Source: Trypanosoma brucei gambiense DAL972 (Eukaryota > Euglenozoa > Kinetoplastea > Trypanosomatida > Trypanosomatidae). Taken from it: DNA of 64,000 nucleotides. The position numbers and the translations under genes are program-made. The notes beneath the pieces are model-generated. The model saw only the letters and a list, made by a program, of their open reading frames with translations, did not search any database and had not been told where the DNA came from. Below, piece by piece: positions 20,679 to 30,405 of the stretch (position 1 is the first letter of the stretch; every line of letters starts with the position of its first letter). Where the stretch lies: contig NC_026738.1 in NCBI RefSeq assembly GCF_000210295.1, positions 124,001 to 188,000 on the forward strand, written 5' to 3'.

Positions 20679-20709
<31 letters not shown>

Positions 20710-22422
20710 AGAGAGAGAGAGTTTGCTTATGTTTTCTACTTTTCCATCTTTAAAGGGAAAAAAAAAACTTTGCAATAGGGAACAGGAAGAACTTCAACTA
20801 ACGCACCATAAACTTTCAAAAAAAAAAAGTGGTAGAGAAAGAGAAAGAGGGAGAACAAAACGGAGAGGAGTGGGGGAGAAAAAAGAAAACTAATAAAACT
20901 AACTATACGGGAATGAAAAAGAAAAAGAGGGAAGGAGGCACAAAAATTATACGAAATGAAGCAATAAATACAAAGCAAACACATGCGAGACGTGATGAAT
21001 CCCCAACATGTCATTCGCAATTGTGCAAATCACCAAAACAGAATAAGTGAATGGACGCAAGAAGAAAAAAGAAATGGAAGAGGAAATAGGTGCGCACTAC
21101 GTTACATACGCTTCCGGCTGTGTGGTGTTTCTTTTTGCTTACCGACAGTACTGTAATCCATCGCATTATTCGGCTCTTTCATAAATTCTTCTCTCTTTAT
21201 TTCTTTCTATTTCAATATATTTATTCATATACGTACATATGTGCATGTGACTTGTTTTGGTTTGATTAGGTTTGGTTTGCATCACTCCCTTCATTATTTA
21301 ATCATATTTTTATTATTTCCTCTCACATTGCATCCAAGAAGAAACACACACATACATTCCCCAACATCCATCTCTCTTTTTGATTCCTTTTCCATTCCCT
21401 CCTCTCATCCAAGTTAATTATTCGAAACGACCATTTTTTCGGTGTTAAATTTATCATCATCAATTTATATATATATATATATTTATATAAATATAATTAC
21501 CGGCAATCCGTCAACTCTAAACATAGCCTTATGTTACAAAAAAAGAAAAAAAACACAAATTCTTCTTCTGCATTCCCCTGCCGTTTTGTTCGGTATCACT
21601 TGCCGCCTCTCCGTCTCTAACGGCACCGCACGCATTACACCTCAGTGAATATCAATATGCAAAACAGAGCTGCATGTTGGGCTTTATTTTCTTTTACGGA
21701 GGGACGGAAGATTTAAAAAAAACAAAAGAAAAAAATGCAGGCACAGACACAAGCGCACATATTGTGCAAAAAAAAAAAAAGGACAAATTCCCACGCTGCT
21801 CAGCACCGTTCACACACGCGCATCACACGGTAACCCACAATCGTTGTAACTAGCAAAAATGATGATGATGATAATAATAATAACAATACAGTGGCAATTG
21901 TACTGCCCATTACGACATGCTGCCGCTCGTCATTACTATTTCAAAGGTTTACATCCGCAACATTTTTTCCGTCAACAAAAGTAAAGAAAGGGACAGAAAG
22001 CATCAAGCGTGGTCTGCATCAACCCAACAGCACAATCTGAAGAAAGAAAAACAAAAAGACAGTCCGCCCAAAGAAAACGAAACACACTCGCATACGTGAA
22101 GACATGTACATACCTTCCAAACGGCGCAAATACGGACTAATTGATATAACAAAAATAATAATAATAATAACAATAATAATAATAAAAGGAAATTCGAGCC
22201 ATTTAATCGCACAAAAGAAATTTGGAATTAGGTAACGAAACGTTGAAAACAGAACCTGCCGAGTCTTTGCCTAAACTTCCATGAAATAATGAGAGCGCGG
22301 GAAGGGACCGAGATTAGAAGAACATGACAGGAAAAGAGGGCCGCTAAAAAAAAAAAAAAGACTCCCGCATCCGCCTATGCAAAATCATGGTCCCCTCCCG
22401 CCGCGCACTACCTCCACTAATG
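19962..22422. other. Intergenic spacer with compound microsatellite, about 2.5 kb
   Basis: No gene is supported. The notable item is a compound dinucleotide array at about 20679-20721, in which AT units pass into GT units and then GA units without interruption. A further TA run lies at about 21467-21485 and an ATA/ACA triplet run at about 22150-22185. Plus-strand purine tracts (for example 20820-20885) read as polypyrimidine on the minus strand. Confidence 0.65.
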
Positions 22423-24018
22423 CTACCTAAATCCGCTACTATTATTATTATTATCATCAGAGGTACTATCACTACTGCTATTGTTGTCAACGCTATTGCT
22501 ATCAACGGTACCACCAACACCTGAGCCCAAACTGCTATTCATAATGTTCGGGTCTGCGCCGACTGCTGGCACCTTCGCATCACCAACATTACCACCACAA
22601 CTATCGCTGACGGCACGGAATACAGAAAGTGCCTGAGCTGTAAATGCAGCGGGGTCACTAACCGGCAGCCCTGAACCTCCACCACCAAGCACCACAGTAT
22701 TGGACCGCCGCGCAAGCTCCCCAAACTTCTCAATATATTCCTCCGCCACCCGTAGCGCCACCGCGTCACGGAAACTTTGGGGATTTGGTGATGCATTAAA
22801 TGCATTGGCAACCGTCCCAACACTGCGACCGACCGCATCCGCCTTTAATGCCATCGCCGCCGCCTCCGCCTCTGCGCGAAGAACCGTGGCATATTTTTGT
22901 GCCCGTGCAGCAAGTCGCTGCGCTCGCCGGAGTCCTCCCGCCCGATTAATCCCCGCCTGCGCCTCACCTTCACTCTGCAATATCAGTTGTCGCTTACGTC
23001 GTTCTGCATCGGCCTGCAGGTCCATAGAGCGCCGAACCAACTCACTGACAGTGATGTCGCGTATCTCATAGCGTTTGCATTCGATTCCCCAATCTGCTGC
23101 TTCACTCCGAAGCACCTCAACGATGTTCTTGTTGAGTGACGCCCTCTCGCGAAACAGTGTGTCAAGGTCAAGTCGTCCAATCTCGCTCCGCATTGTTGTC
23201 TGTGCTAGATTGAGCAAATTGTAAATGGGATTCTCAATGTTGTAGCTGGCCTTGCACGTGTCCACGATGCGAAGGAAGAGCACACCATCAATCTCAACCA
23301 TAACATTGTCACATGTGATGGCTGATTGGTTTGGTATCTCGATACCTTGCTCTTTTACGCTGTACGCGTACCGTATCTTATCCACAAACGGGATCACAAA
23401 CCACCAACCGGGGTCTAATGTGCGGTGGTACCGCCCGAGACGCTCCACAACATATTGACGACCCTGTGGGACAATGTTCAAAATAGTGTTACGCGGCACT
23501 CGCTCAATGAAAGAGGAGGGATGAACAGGGGAACGGAAGGGGCGGGACACAAACGGCAGTCGACCCGAACCAACAGGACCGCCACCACCAGCGCCACCAC
23601 CAGCGTTCCCACCGCTACCTACAGCAACGGCGTTGCTGTTATTGTCGATAGAATAGTTGGGATCACCACTTCCAGCATAATATCCGCCTCCCATGTAATT
23701 CGAGGTAGCACCGCCGTATGGAGACGGAGGCTGGGAGTAGTTGTAACCGCCTGCACCGGCACTACCGGAGTGGTACATTCTGAAGGTACCACCCAACGAA
23801 GTGGCACTAACCCCACACCCGCTTGACACCGACACGCCACATCTGCGAAGTCCGCTACCGACGAGGCTGATGGCTCTCACACCAGCGGCGGTACAATCAA
23901 ATGAAGCGGCGCTGCCTCGGGGAGGAGTAGGCGGTGGAGTGTAAACAATACATGTTGGGGCAACACGCGTGCCGGGGAGGGAAAGCGTTCGACACGAGTG
24001 CACCAAACTACGTAACAT
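22423..24018 (-). CDS. Mitochondrial stomatin-like protein, SLP-2 type (531 aa)
   Basis: A member of the SPFH/band 7 family, closest in wording to STOML2/SLP-2, which organises cardiolipin-rich inner-membrane domains in mitochondria. The N-terminus (MLRSLVHSCRTLSLPGTRVA) looks like a presequence. A Gly/Ser/Asn/Tyr-rich linker follows (about 80-155). The SPFH domain starts at about 178 with NIVPQGRQYVVERLGRYHRT and LDPGWWFVIPFVDKIRYAYS, and runs to about 345 (SEAADWGIECKRYEIRDI). A long alanine-rich coiled helix follows (RRKRQLILQSEGEAQAGINR and RAEAEAAAMALKADA), as in SLP-2. The C-terminus is a low-complexity Asn/Ser/Asp tail. It is longer than human SLP-2 (356 residues) because of the linker and tail. 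Whether the tail is functional or only codon-repeat expansion is unknown. Confidence 0.9.
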   Translation of the reverse strand: MLRSLVHSCRTLSLPGTRVAPTCIVYTPPPTPPRGSAASFDCTAAGVRAISLVGSGLRRCGVSVSSGCGVSATSLGGTFRMYHSGSAGAGGYNYSQPPSPYGGATSNYMGGGYYAGSGDPNYSIDNNSNAVAVGSGGNAGGGAGGGGPVGSGRLPFVSRPFRSPVHPSSFIERVPRNTILNIVPQGRQYVVERLGRYHRTLDPGWWFVIPFVDKIRYAYSVKEQGIEIPNQSAITCDNVMVEIDGVLFLRIVDTCKASYNIENPIYNLLNLAQTTMRSEIGRLDLDTLFRERASLNKNIVEVLRSEAADWGIECKRYEIRDITVSELVRRSMDLQADAERRKRQLILQSEGEAQAGINRAGGLRRAQRLAARAQKYATVLRAEAEAAAMALKADAVGRSVGTVANAFNASPNPQSFRDAVALRVAEEYIEKFGELARRSNTVVLGGGGSGLPVSDPAAFTAQALSVFRAVSDSCGGNVGDAKVPAVGADPNIMNSSLGSGVGGTVDSNSVDNNSSSDSTSDDNNNNSSGFR

Positions 24019-24737
24019 AAATGAAAGGATAACGGTGCGATACGTATACCTCTTTTACAAAGAGAAAAAAGAAACAAATAAAACAAAACAAAGGAGAGCA
24101 CTATGGGGAGAAGGGTGATGAGGAAAGAAACAGTATGATATATGCATAGCAACAATAGCACCAACAAGCGGAAATTATTTGAGGGAAAAGGGACGAGGCG
24201 TATGCACGCAATTATGTCGGGGGTTTTACCAAGATTTACTCCCAATGTTTGTTTTAATCCCGTCGTGAGGTGTGAGCGTAGATATCCGTCTATACGAATA
24301 AGTAAAAAAAAAGTGAAAAGAAAGTGAAAATAGGGGGAAACGCTAGTAGATCAACATTAGGGAGAACTTAGAGGAAATAAGCAGACCCGCTTGGCGACAA
24401 CACCAGCATCAGAGTCCCTGCGAATTCATGACAGTAGTTGTCGTGACAACAGGTATAAAATATTTGACAATGTGTCCAAGCAAAGACTGAACAGAACGGT
24501 TATGGAAGGAAAACAAAAAAGCAAATACAAAAACAAATAGCACGAAAGAGGTCACAGATGTATCAGTCGAGTTGAAAGTATGCCGTGGCCTCCAGTTATG
24601 TGGAAGAAACTCTCCAAGGGGTGACATAATAGGGCGTAACAAGAGTTTGCATATTTTCTTTTCAAATAAACACACACGCACACGTGCATGTACGCACTAT
24701 ATGTGCGCTGTTGACGACGCTAACATTACAAATTACA
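24019..24737. other. Intergenic spacer upstream of stomatin-like gene
   Basis: About 0.7 kb between the stomatin-like ATG and the stop of the 661-residue gene. No gene is seen. The purine-rich plus-strand stretch at about 24060-24125 is a candidate polypyrimidine tract for trans-splicing of the stomatin-like mRNA. Confidence 0.55.
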
Positions 24738-26723
24738 TCAGACGCTAGTTTTGTTGTTGTTGCTGCCCTCGTCACCGTCGCCGTTATTTCCGTCTGCGCT
24801 GTTCCCGCTGCTACCGGTGTCGTTATTGTTGGCTCCCTTACCTGAGAGAACGGACTCGTAACCGCGGCCCACAATCAGCAGCTCCCTCAATCGCGTGACA
24901 GCAACCGCCCGCTCTCGATCCGTTAAAACATGTTCATAATGCGCGGGATGCACTGGCACACCCGAATCACCACATCCCCCCATGTCCCCATTGCTCTCAC
25001 ATGCAGATGCGGCTGCGGCCAGACTCTGTTCCTTATGTAGTTCCCGTATGGTTGAAGCCACTGTGCCGTCAGCAATTTCCCTCTCCCGTACCTCGTGGAG
25101 CATTACCAAATGATGTAGTAGCATGGATCTCCCAACGGCATCCAGCACGTAATTAGGAGTGAGACCCAACCGTTCCGCTTCCTCGTTGCGTCCTGAAGGG
25201 GGTATGGGCGGCATGCACAAGAGCCGGAAGAAGTGCTCCCAGAAAGCACCACCAACGTAGAACCTGTAGTACCGTAGTGCGAATGGAAGGCAGAGACTCC
25301 GCATAGGATCCTCAGTAAGGTCTCCATGTTGTTGTGCCGCTTGAGCCCGTGAAACAGTTGCCGTCACCTCCTTTGCGAAAACGGTATGTGCTATACACTC
25401 CGTGATGTATGCAACAGTTTCTGCATCCGCAACACTGCTATAACTACAACTGCCGCTGTTGACGCCATCAGGACAGTTAAGAGAACCACCATTGTCGCAG
25501 CGGCATGCCTCCACTACACGTTTTAACAGTAACGGCCTGTCATGGGCAAACGTCTCAGCCAGCGGGAAGGGTTCATACCGCTTGAGTAGTGAACGGTAGT
25601 AAATCACCTCCATATCATTTAGTGCTGCCCAGGAGGCAGCAGAGGTGTACAGTCGAAGTCGATCCTGCTGGAGCTGCCGGAACTGTTCTTCCTTCTGTCC
25701 TTCATCTCGATTTGGCTGCTGTTTCGTATCGTCGCTGTTATGGTTGGTACGCGTGTTGCTCTTTGGTGCCAGCAGACCAGCTAAGTTCAACAGTGAAGAC
25801 ACCGCCCGCTCATCCTCCCGCATGTTTACCAGCAATGACGCCCTCCATAAGTACAACGACACGATCTCCTCCCGCAGTGCAGCCTCTTCTAACAGAGGAT
25901 TCACTCCACCTCCTCCCACAGCGCTTTCACTACCGTACTTCAATGCGGCGGGGCTCACCTCGCAAGCTTCACTACCTGCACTATAAGAGTAATAGCCACT
26001 ACCACCACCTCCTCCTCCATTGAAACCAACATGACAGCCAATGCTCGTGGCGCTAGCATCACTGTACTGATGTTGAAGTTGAAAAGCGCTGCTCAATACG
26101 CGACCACCTGCCGCCAAACGAATCTCTGCATCAACTAACTGCTGAATTCCGTGAACAGCCGCTGCCAACCTCTCCTCGCGAGCTAGTTTAATCAACCCCC
26201 GAATTTTCGGTGTAGGGGCATCATCGACTTCATAAGCGAGACGTACTGCAAGCACCTCCGCGCCTTTGGTTATTGGCCGCATGGCAAAGCAACGGGGGAA
26301 ACGGCACACGCTACTACCCTTCATAGTCATGCTGAGCATGGAAGCCGCATCACTGGCGCCGGATGTTGTGGTGGAAGTGGGGCCCATCTTAGAATTATCA
26401 GATACATGGCCGCCGCTTGTGGCCATGTGCGGTCCATCACTCGGCTCAATCCTTTCACAGCAACAGCAGCGCCCGCTGGCACCGCACCGATACTGCAGAT
26501 CAAAAACGGTGTGGCGAATGCCCATCTCCCGATGCAGTGCTTCCGCCTCACTGCTCGCCGGACCGACCGAACCGAACAAACGCCGATGCACCACCTGCCG
26601 CAACTCTGCTGTAGTTGGAGCCTGCGGGAAGCTTTTGATTAAATCACTGCAGTCGACCTCGGCACGGGGTAATTGCCGCTTCGACTTCCATGCGCCCATG
26701 ACGTGCGAAAAGAACGTCCTCAT
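24738..26723 (-). CDS. Unknown 661-residue protein with Cys-rich patch and Gly/Asn repeats
   Basis: I do not recognise this protein. The ATG at 26723 opens MRTFFSHVMGAWKSKRQL. Visible features are: a Cys cluster YRCGASGRCCCCERIE (about 78-92) and a pair CRFPRC (140-145), which together could bind a metal; a segment AMRPITKGAEVLAVRLAYEV (147-166) whose wording faintly recalls the C-terminal part of SET domains; a Gly6 run near 230; helix-rich charged stretches to about residue 600 that could form a helical-repeat fold (REEIVSLYLWRASLLVNMRE, LRLYTSAASWAALNDMEVIY); and an Asn/Gly/Asp-rich tail. The SET-like impression is weak, since order and catalytic residues do not fit, so no function is assigned. 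Confidence 0.8.
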   Translation of the reverse strand: MRTFFSHVMGAWKSKRQLPRAEVDCSDLIKSFPQAPTTAELRQVVHRRLFGSVGPASSEAEALHREMGIRHTVFDLQYRCGASGRCCCCERIEPSDGPHMATSGGHVSDNSKMGPTSTTTSGASDAASMLSMTMKGSSVCRFPRCFAMRPITKGAEVLAVRLAYEVDDAPTPKIRGLIKLAREERLAAAVHGIQQLVDAEIRLAAGGRVLSSAFQLQHQYSDASATSIGCHVGFNGGGGGGSGYYSYSAGSEACEVSPAALKYGSESAVGGGGVNPLLEEAALREEIVSLYLWRASLLVNMREDERAVSSLLNLAGLLAPKSNTRTNHNSDDTKQQPNRDEGQKEEQFRQLQQDRLRLYTSAASWAALNDMEVIYYRSLLKRYEPFPLAETFAHDRPLLLKRVVEACRCDNGGSLNCPDGVNSGSCSYSSVADAETVAYITECIAHTVFAKEVTATVSRAQAAQQHGDLTEDPMRSLCLPFALRYYRFYVGGAFWEHFFRLLCMPPIPPSGRNEEAERLGLTPNYVLDAVGRSMLLHHLVMLHEVREREIADGTVASTIRELHKEQSLAAAASACESNGDMGGCGDSGVPVHPAHYEHVLTDRERAVAVTRLRELLIVGRGYESVLSGKGANNNDTGSSGNSADGNNGDGDEGSNNNKTSV

Positions 26724-28711
26724 TTCCTCTGGTTGAATTTGCGGGACAAGTCACTTACAGCCGTGCGCTGCGGTGTTATCCCTTGCGTTTTGTGTCCCTT
26801 CCCCTCGCTGGAGGTTCAGTACGCACTATTTTTCTTTTTTTTCTTAGACTTCTTCTTCCCTTTATCGTCAGCACAGTTCCGCTTGGCTCTGTCAGGTAAC
26901 GACTCCCTTCCCCTTATTTTGTTTTCTCCGTTTGGGTGGAGAATGAGTGGGGATGTTTCTTTCGTTGTATGTTTAGAGAGAGAAGACCGAATGTTTCCGT
27001 CGGGGCACAAAAAGAGATATAACAGTAGACGAGGCAGATGCAAGTGATAGTACAGGCCTCTGGTATGCAAACAAAAAAATGGCTAAGCATATGCATCTGT
27101 GTAGCTTTAAATACACAATGATGTGTTTGCGCACAACAGTAGCAGTCATCCTTCTTGTGTGGATAGTAGCGCGGCAAATCCGAAAGCGGAGCAAATCACA
27201 AACGGAAGGGACTGGTGACAAGTACCAAAATAAAAAGGTAGCATGTGCGTTATTTGCACCGTAAGAGGATGACAAGAAAGCGGAGGGAAGGACATCCTGT
27301 GCGTGTGAAGTTGCACCCAATAGCGAATAGAAGCGAAGCAAAAAGGAAGGAAGAGGAAGAAAAAAAAAAAAGTCAAATGTGTGACACAAAACGGAACATC
27401 CCCCGGTGAGTTCAAATTCCATCGGCCCTTCCCTGCGCCCTCAGGAATAAGCAGGGGCATTTGAGCCATTATCCTAAATATCTCTTGGTGTCGAGGCACA
27501 TCATCTCCCTCTGAACCCTTCAATTCCTTCATCTTGTTTTATCAGACGTGGCGCAAGGGAGGAAAAACACCACAGAATCAGTTCGGAGATAGTTTGACTC
27601 ATGAAGGTAAACAAATGATTCCCAACAAAATGGGTTTCACTCCCAACCCCGACCTGTTACACATGTAAAGGAGGTTTTAAAAATAAATCTCTCGTCCTCC
27701 CCCCTCCCCCTGAGGATACGACGGTTCATGCGCCCCCACCTCGTGAAAGCACACGTTACCTTGTTTTTACTTTCTGATTTCCCGTTCTCTCTCTTCGTTT
27801 GTTTGAGCTTCCCCCCCCCCTCCGCTTGCCCTGTTACTCCTCAACCCACTCTTCAAATCCCAATGGAACCTTTTCTCTCTTCACACTTGAAATTGATGCA
27901 GCTAATTGACGACAGGCCACATATCCTCCTCATTTCAGTTAAGCTCCCCAAACCCCCAACTTAAGTCTTCCTTCCTTCCTTCCTTTCCTCCCTTCTGCTG
28001 CCCCCCCCCCCCGCTACACCTCCCGTGCGAACATATGAACCCCCACTTCAAACACCGTTAACACGGACAGACACTCAGCAACGGCAATCATCATAGTAAA
28101 GATGGTAATGAAGAAGAACCTTTAAAAGTGACACCAAACCGATACAAAAGAGCAAGAAAAAAAAAAGGCACTCACCAAGAATTCAAAGCACGTTGGAGTG
28201 GGGTCACAACACCAAACCAATTCAACGCTCACACAACAGTTTGCCTCATGCATTTAGGGAGTCATTTAACCTCAAAGGAAAAGAAGGAAATCACAGCAAC
28301 CCCCCTGCAGATGACACAAGTGTTTAGTTTGGCATTTCACTCATCCATCAGTCACCACCACGTCTTTTCTCACAGTCCCACAACATTTACATATATATAT
28401 ATATATATATATACCAGCACACCGCAGACATTATCGGCAGGGCCAATAAACGAGATAATGCAGATGTGCAACAATAACAATAACAGCACGAATGAATGAA
28501 TGAATGAAGCGGAAGGGAACGAAAGTAAAGCCAAAGGCCAAACAAGCAGGCAAGGAAACAGCGCTGGTGTGGATGATGCTCAGAAGCCGTAGGAGCCTCA
28601 ACCTCAACAATAATAGTGCGAAAGAAATTATGCACGCACGTATGTGCACATAAGCGCAACCGCACGGAGGAAAGATCAAAAAAAAAAAGGAGATTCGTCT
28701 CCGCGGCCTGC
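26724..28711. other. Intergenic spacer, about 2 kb
   Basis: No gene is supported. Overlapping minus-strand frames at 26816-27532 are rich in Phe and Leu runs from the purine tract at about 27340-27372 and have no domain. C runs lie at about 27812-27821 and 28000-28011, and a TA run at about 28389-28413. The region should contain the V-ATPase d 3' UTR and the 5' UTR of the 661-residue gene. Confidence 0.6.
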
Positions 28712-29863
28712 TTAAAATATGCTCACGTACTCATCTACGCGGTGCATCATCCCCTGTGCGATGCAGTCGGCAATCCAGTGCAAATTACTAACCTCAAGCT
28801 CCTTCAGTTTGGCCCACGCGTAGAAAACACCATATTGAAACTGTCGACTGAGAGCATCTCTATACAAGGCCACAGTCACCTCCACAAACCGCCGTTCCAA
28901 CGAAGAGGCACCTGCCGCAGAAGCTCCAGTTTGGCCAGATGCAGCGCCACTAACGGCATTATTGCCCCTGTTGTTGTTACCCCCCTTAGCAGAAGAAGAG
29001 GAAGTAGCGTTGTACCGGCTGTCATCAAGCAGTTCATGCATGAGTCCAAAACGCCGGACTCGCTCGCGAAGCTGCTCCACGCTCTCAGCCTCCGCGATAT
29101 CGTCGTGGATGTCGACCAGTGACCCAAAACTCGGGAACAGCCGCCGCCTGTCAGTTGCATGGATGTCGGGAACGCCCATTGTGTTCACAGTACTCCTTAG
29201 CACTGTCAGGTCTGCTTCAAGCTCCAGTAGTGGACACATTACTTCCGCAGTTGCGCCACCCAGTTCACAACAGAGATCGTAGAACTGTTCATAGTAGTTC
29301 TTCATTAGCATGCCCTGGATGTACTCCACAGACAGCTCATCCAGATCACTCTCCAGGCCACCGTTGGCGTTGAAGAAACGACCGACTGGACTGTCAATCA
29401 GAACCACCTCAAACATTTCACGCACGTCAGCCGCAGCGGTTAAACTGGCAAGTTCAGGGAACCAGCCGAGAGGATGGCAGCGGGTCAACAACTGCATGCC
29501 GTCACGCCCACTGCGCTTTGCGATGATGAGCTTCAGCACGTTTGCGATCATGTGTTCGTACGTGATGAAATCGAGGAAGTGGGATAGCGGTGGCGCCGCC
29601 CAAGACCTTAGCTCACGCAGCTGTTTCGCATAATGTTCCTGTGCACGCTCGACAATAACTCGGGCGCTCAACTGTGCCTGCCCATCATGCTGCAGGAAAT
29701 TACCATAATCTGTGACCTGCAACTGTGACTTCATGTCACCCAGTGAGTCACACTGGACCAAACTGGCGTATTCTTCTGGACGGAGAAACCCGTCCTTGTA
29801 GCCGTGGACAATGGCCTCGAGGGAACCATCATACACGTTGAAGTTCAGAATTCCTCGCCCCAT
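28712..29863 (-). CDS. V-type H+-ATPase subunit d (383 aa)
   Basis: Subunit d (yeast Vma6) sits on the membrane ring of the V0 sector and couples it to the central stalk, in acidocalcisomes and endosomal membranes of trypanosomes. The match is end to end: FNVYDGSLEAIVHGYKDGFL, SLVQCDSLGDMKSQLQVTDY, LDFITYEHMI, RCHPLGWFPEL, EYIQGMLMKNYYEQFYDLCC, MCPLLELEADL, LFPSFGSL and the C-terminus WIADCIAQGMMHRVDEYVSI. The usual length is about 350. The extra residues are one insertion (about 295-325, Ser/Gly/Asn/Ala-rich) placed before the conserved LERRFVEVTVALYRDAL helix. The ATG at 29863 matches the family start. Confidence 0.97.
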   Translation of the reverse strand: MGRGILNFNVYDGSLEAIVHGYKDGFLRPEEYASLVQCDSLGDMKSQLQVTDYGNFLQHDGQAQLSARVIVERAQEHYAKQLRELRSWAAPPLSHFLDFITYEHMIANVLKLIIAKRSGRDGMQLLTRCHPLGWFPELASLTAAADVREMFEVVLIDSPVGRFFNANGGLESDLDELSVEYIQGMLMKNYYEQFYDLCCELGGATAEVMCPLLELEADLTVLRSTVNTMGVPDIHATDRRRLFPSFGSLVDIHDDIAEAESVEQLRERVRRFGLMHELLDDSRYNATSSSSAKGGNNNRGNNAVSGAASGQTGASAAGASSLERRFVEVTVALYRDALSRQFQYGVFYAWAKLKELEVSNLHWIADCIAQGMMHRVDEYVSIF

Positions 29864-30405
29864 TATAATAATATAGTGTAGCTACTGACGTACCTGCCTC
29901 TTTTCGCTAGTTTTCCTCCAGGGGCACTGACACAGTATTAAAGAAGAAAGCAGCTACAAACAGAACGCTCAGATCGATGTCGTTTCCAACTCCTACCAGC
30001 CTTCTTCGAACCTCCTTTCCCGTACCTGTCTAGAGTGTTAACGGAACCTTCTCCACCCACGTCACCCAATACTAAATAAAAGCAACTCTGTCTGTGTATC
30101 ACCTGTTCTCTACCCTTTATTTGCGTATTCCTTCCCTTTAACAGCAACACAAGCGAACAAGTCAAGCGATGGGGGGAAAAAGCAACAATAACAACAATAA
30201 GCGAAAGTAGGAAAGCAAATGCATAAGTGCGTGCGCCCGTTGCTTCGTTATGAGAGGTATGTCATTTGTCGCTGTTGTGACGGTGGTGATTAAATAAAGA
30301 GCTCCCTTACCGGGCGAATTTAAATACGAACGCGTTAAGGTGTGTGCACACACTCTCGCAAGCCGCACCCGCACAAGAACAGTGCACGTTTAATTAAGCA
30401 AGCAT
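29864..30405. other. Short intergenic spacer
   Basis: About 0.5 kb between the V-ATPase d start and the stop of the NDUFA12-domain gene. A plus-strand purine stretch at 30170-30220 could be the trans-splicing polypyrimidine tract for the V-ATPase d mRNA. No gene is seen. Confidence 0.55.

Noticed and set aside
27146..27532. A 128-codon minus-strand frame upstream of the 661-residue gene
   Set aside because: The first 50 residues look moderately normal, but the rest is F/L runs over a purine tract; no conserved feature.
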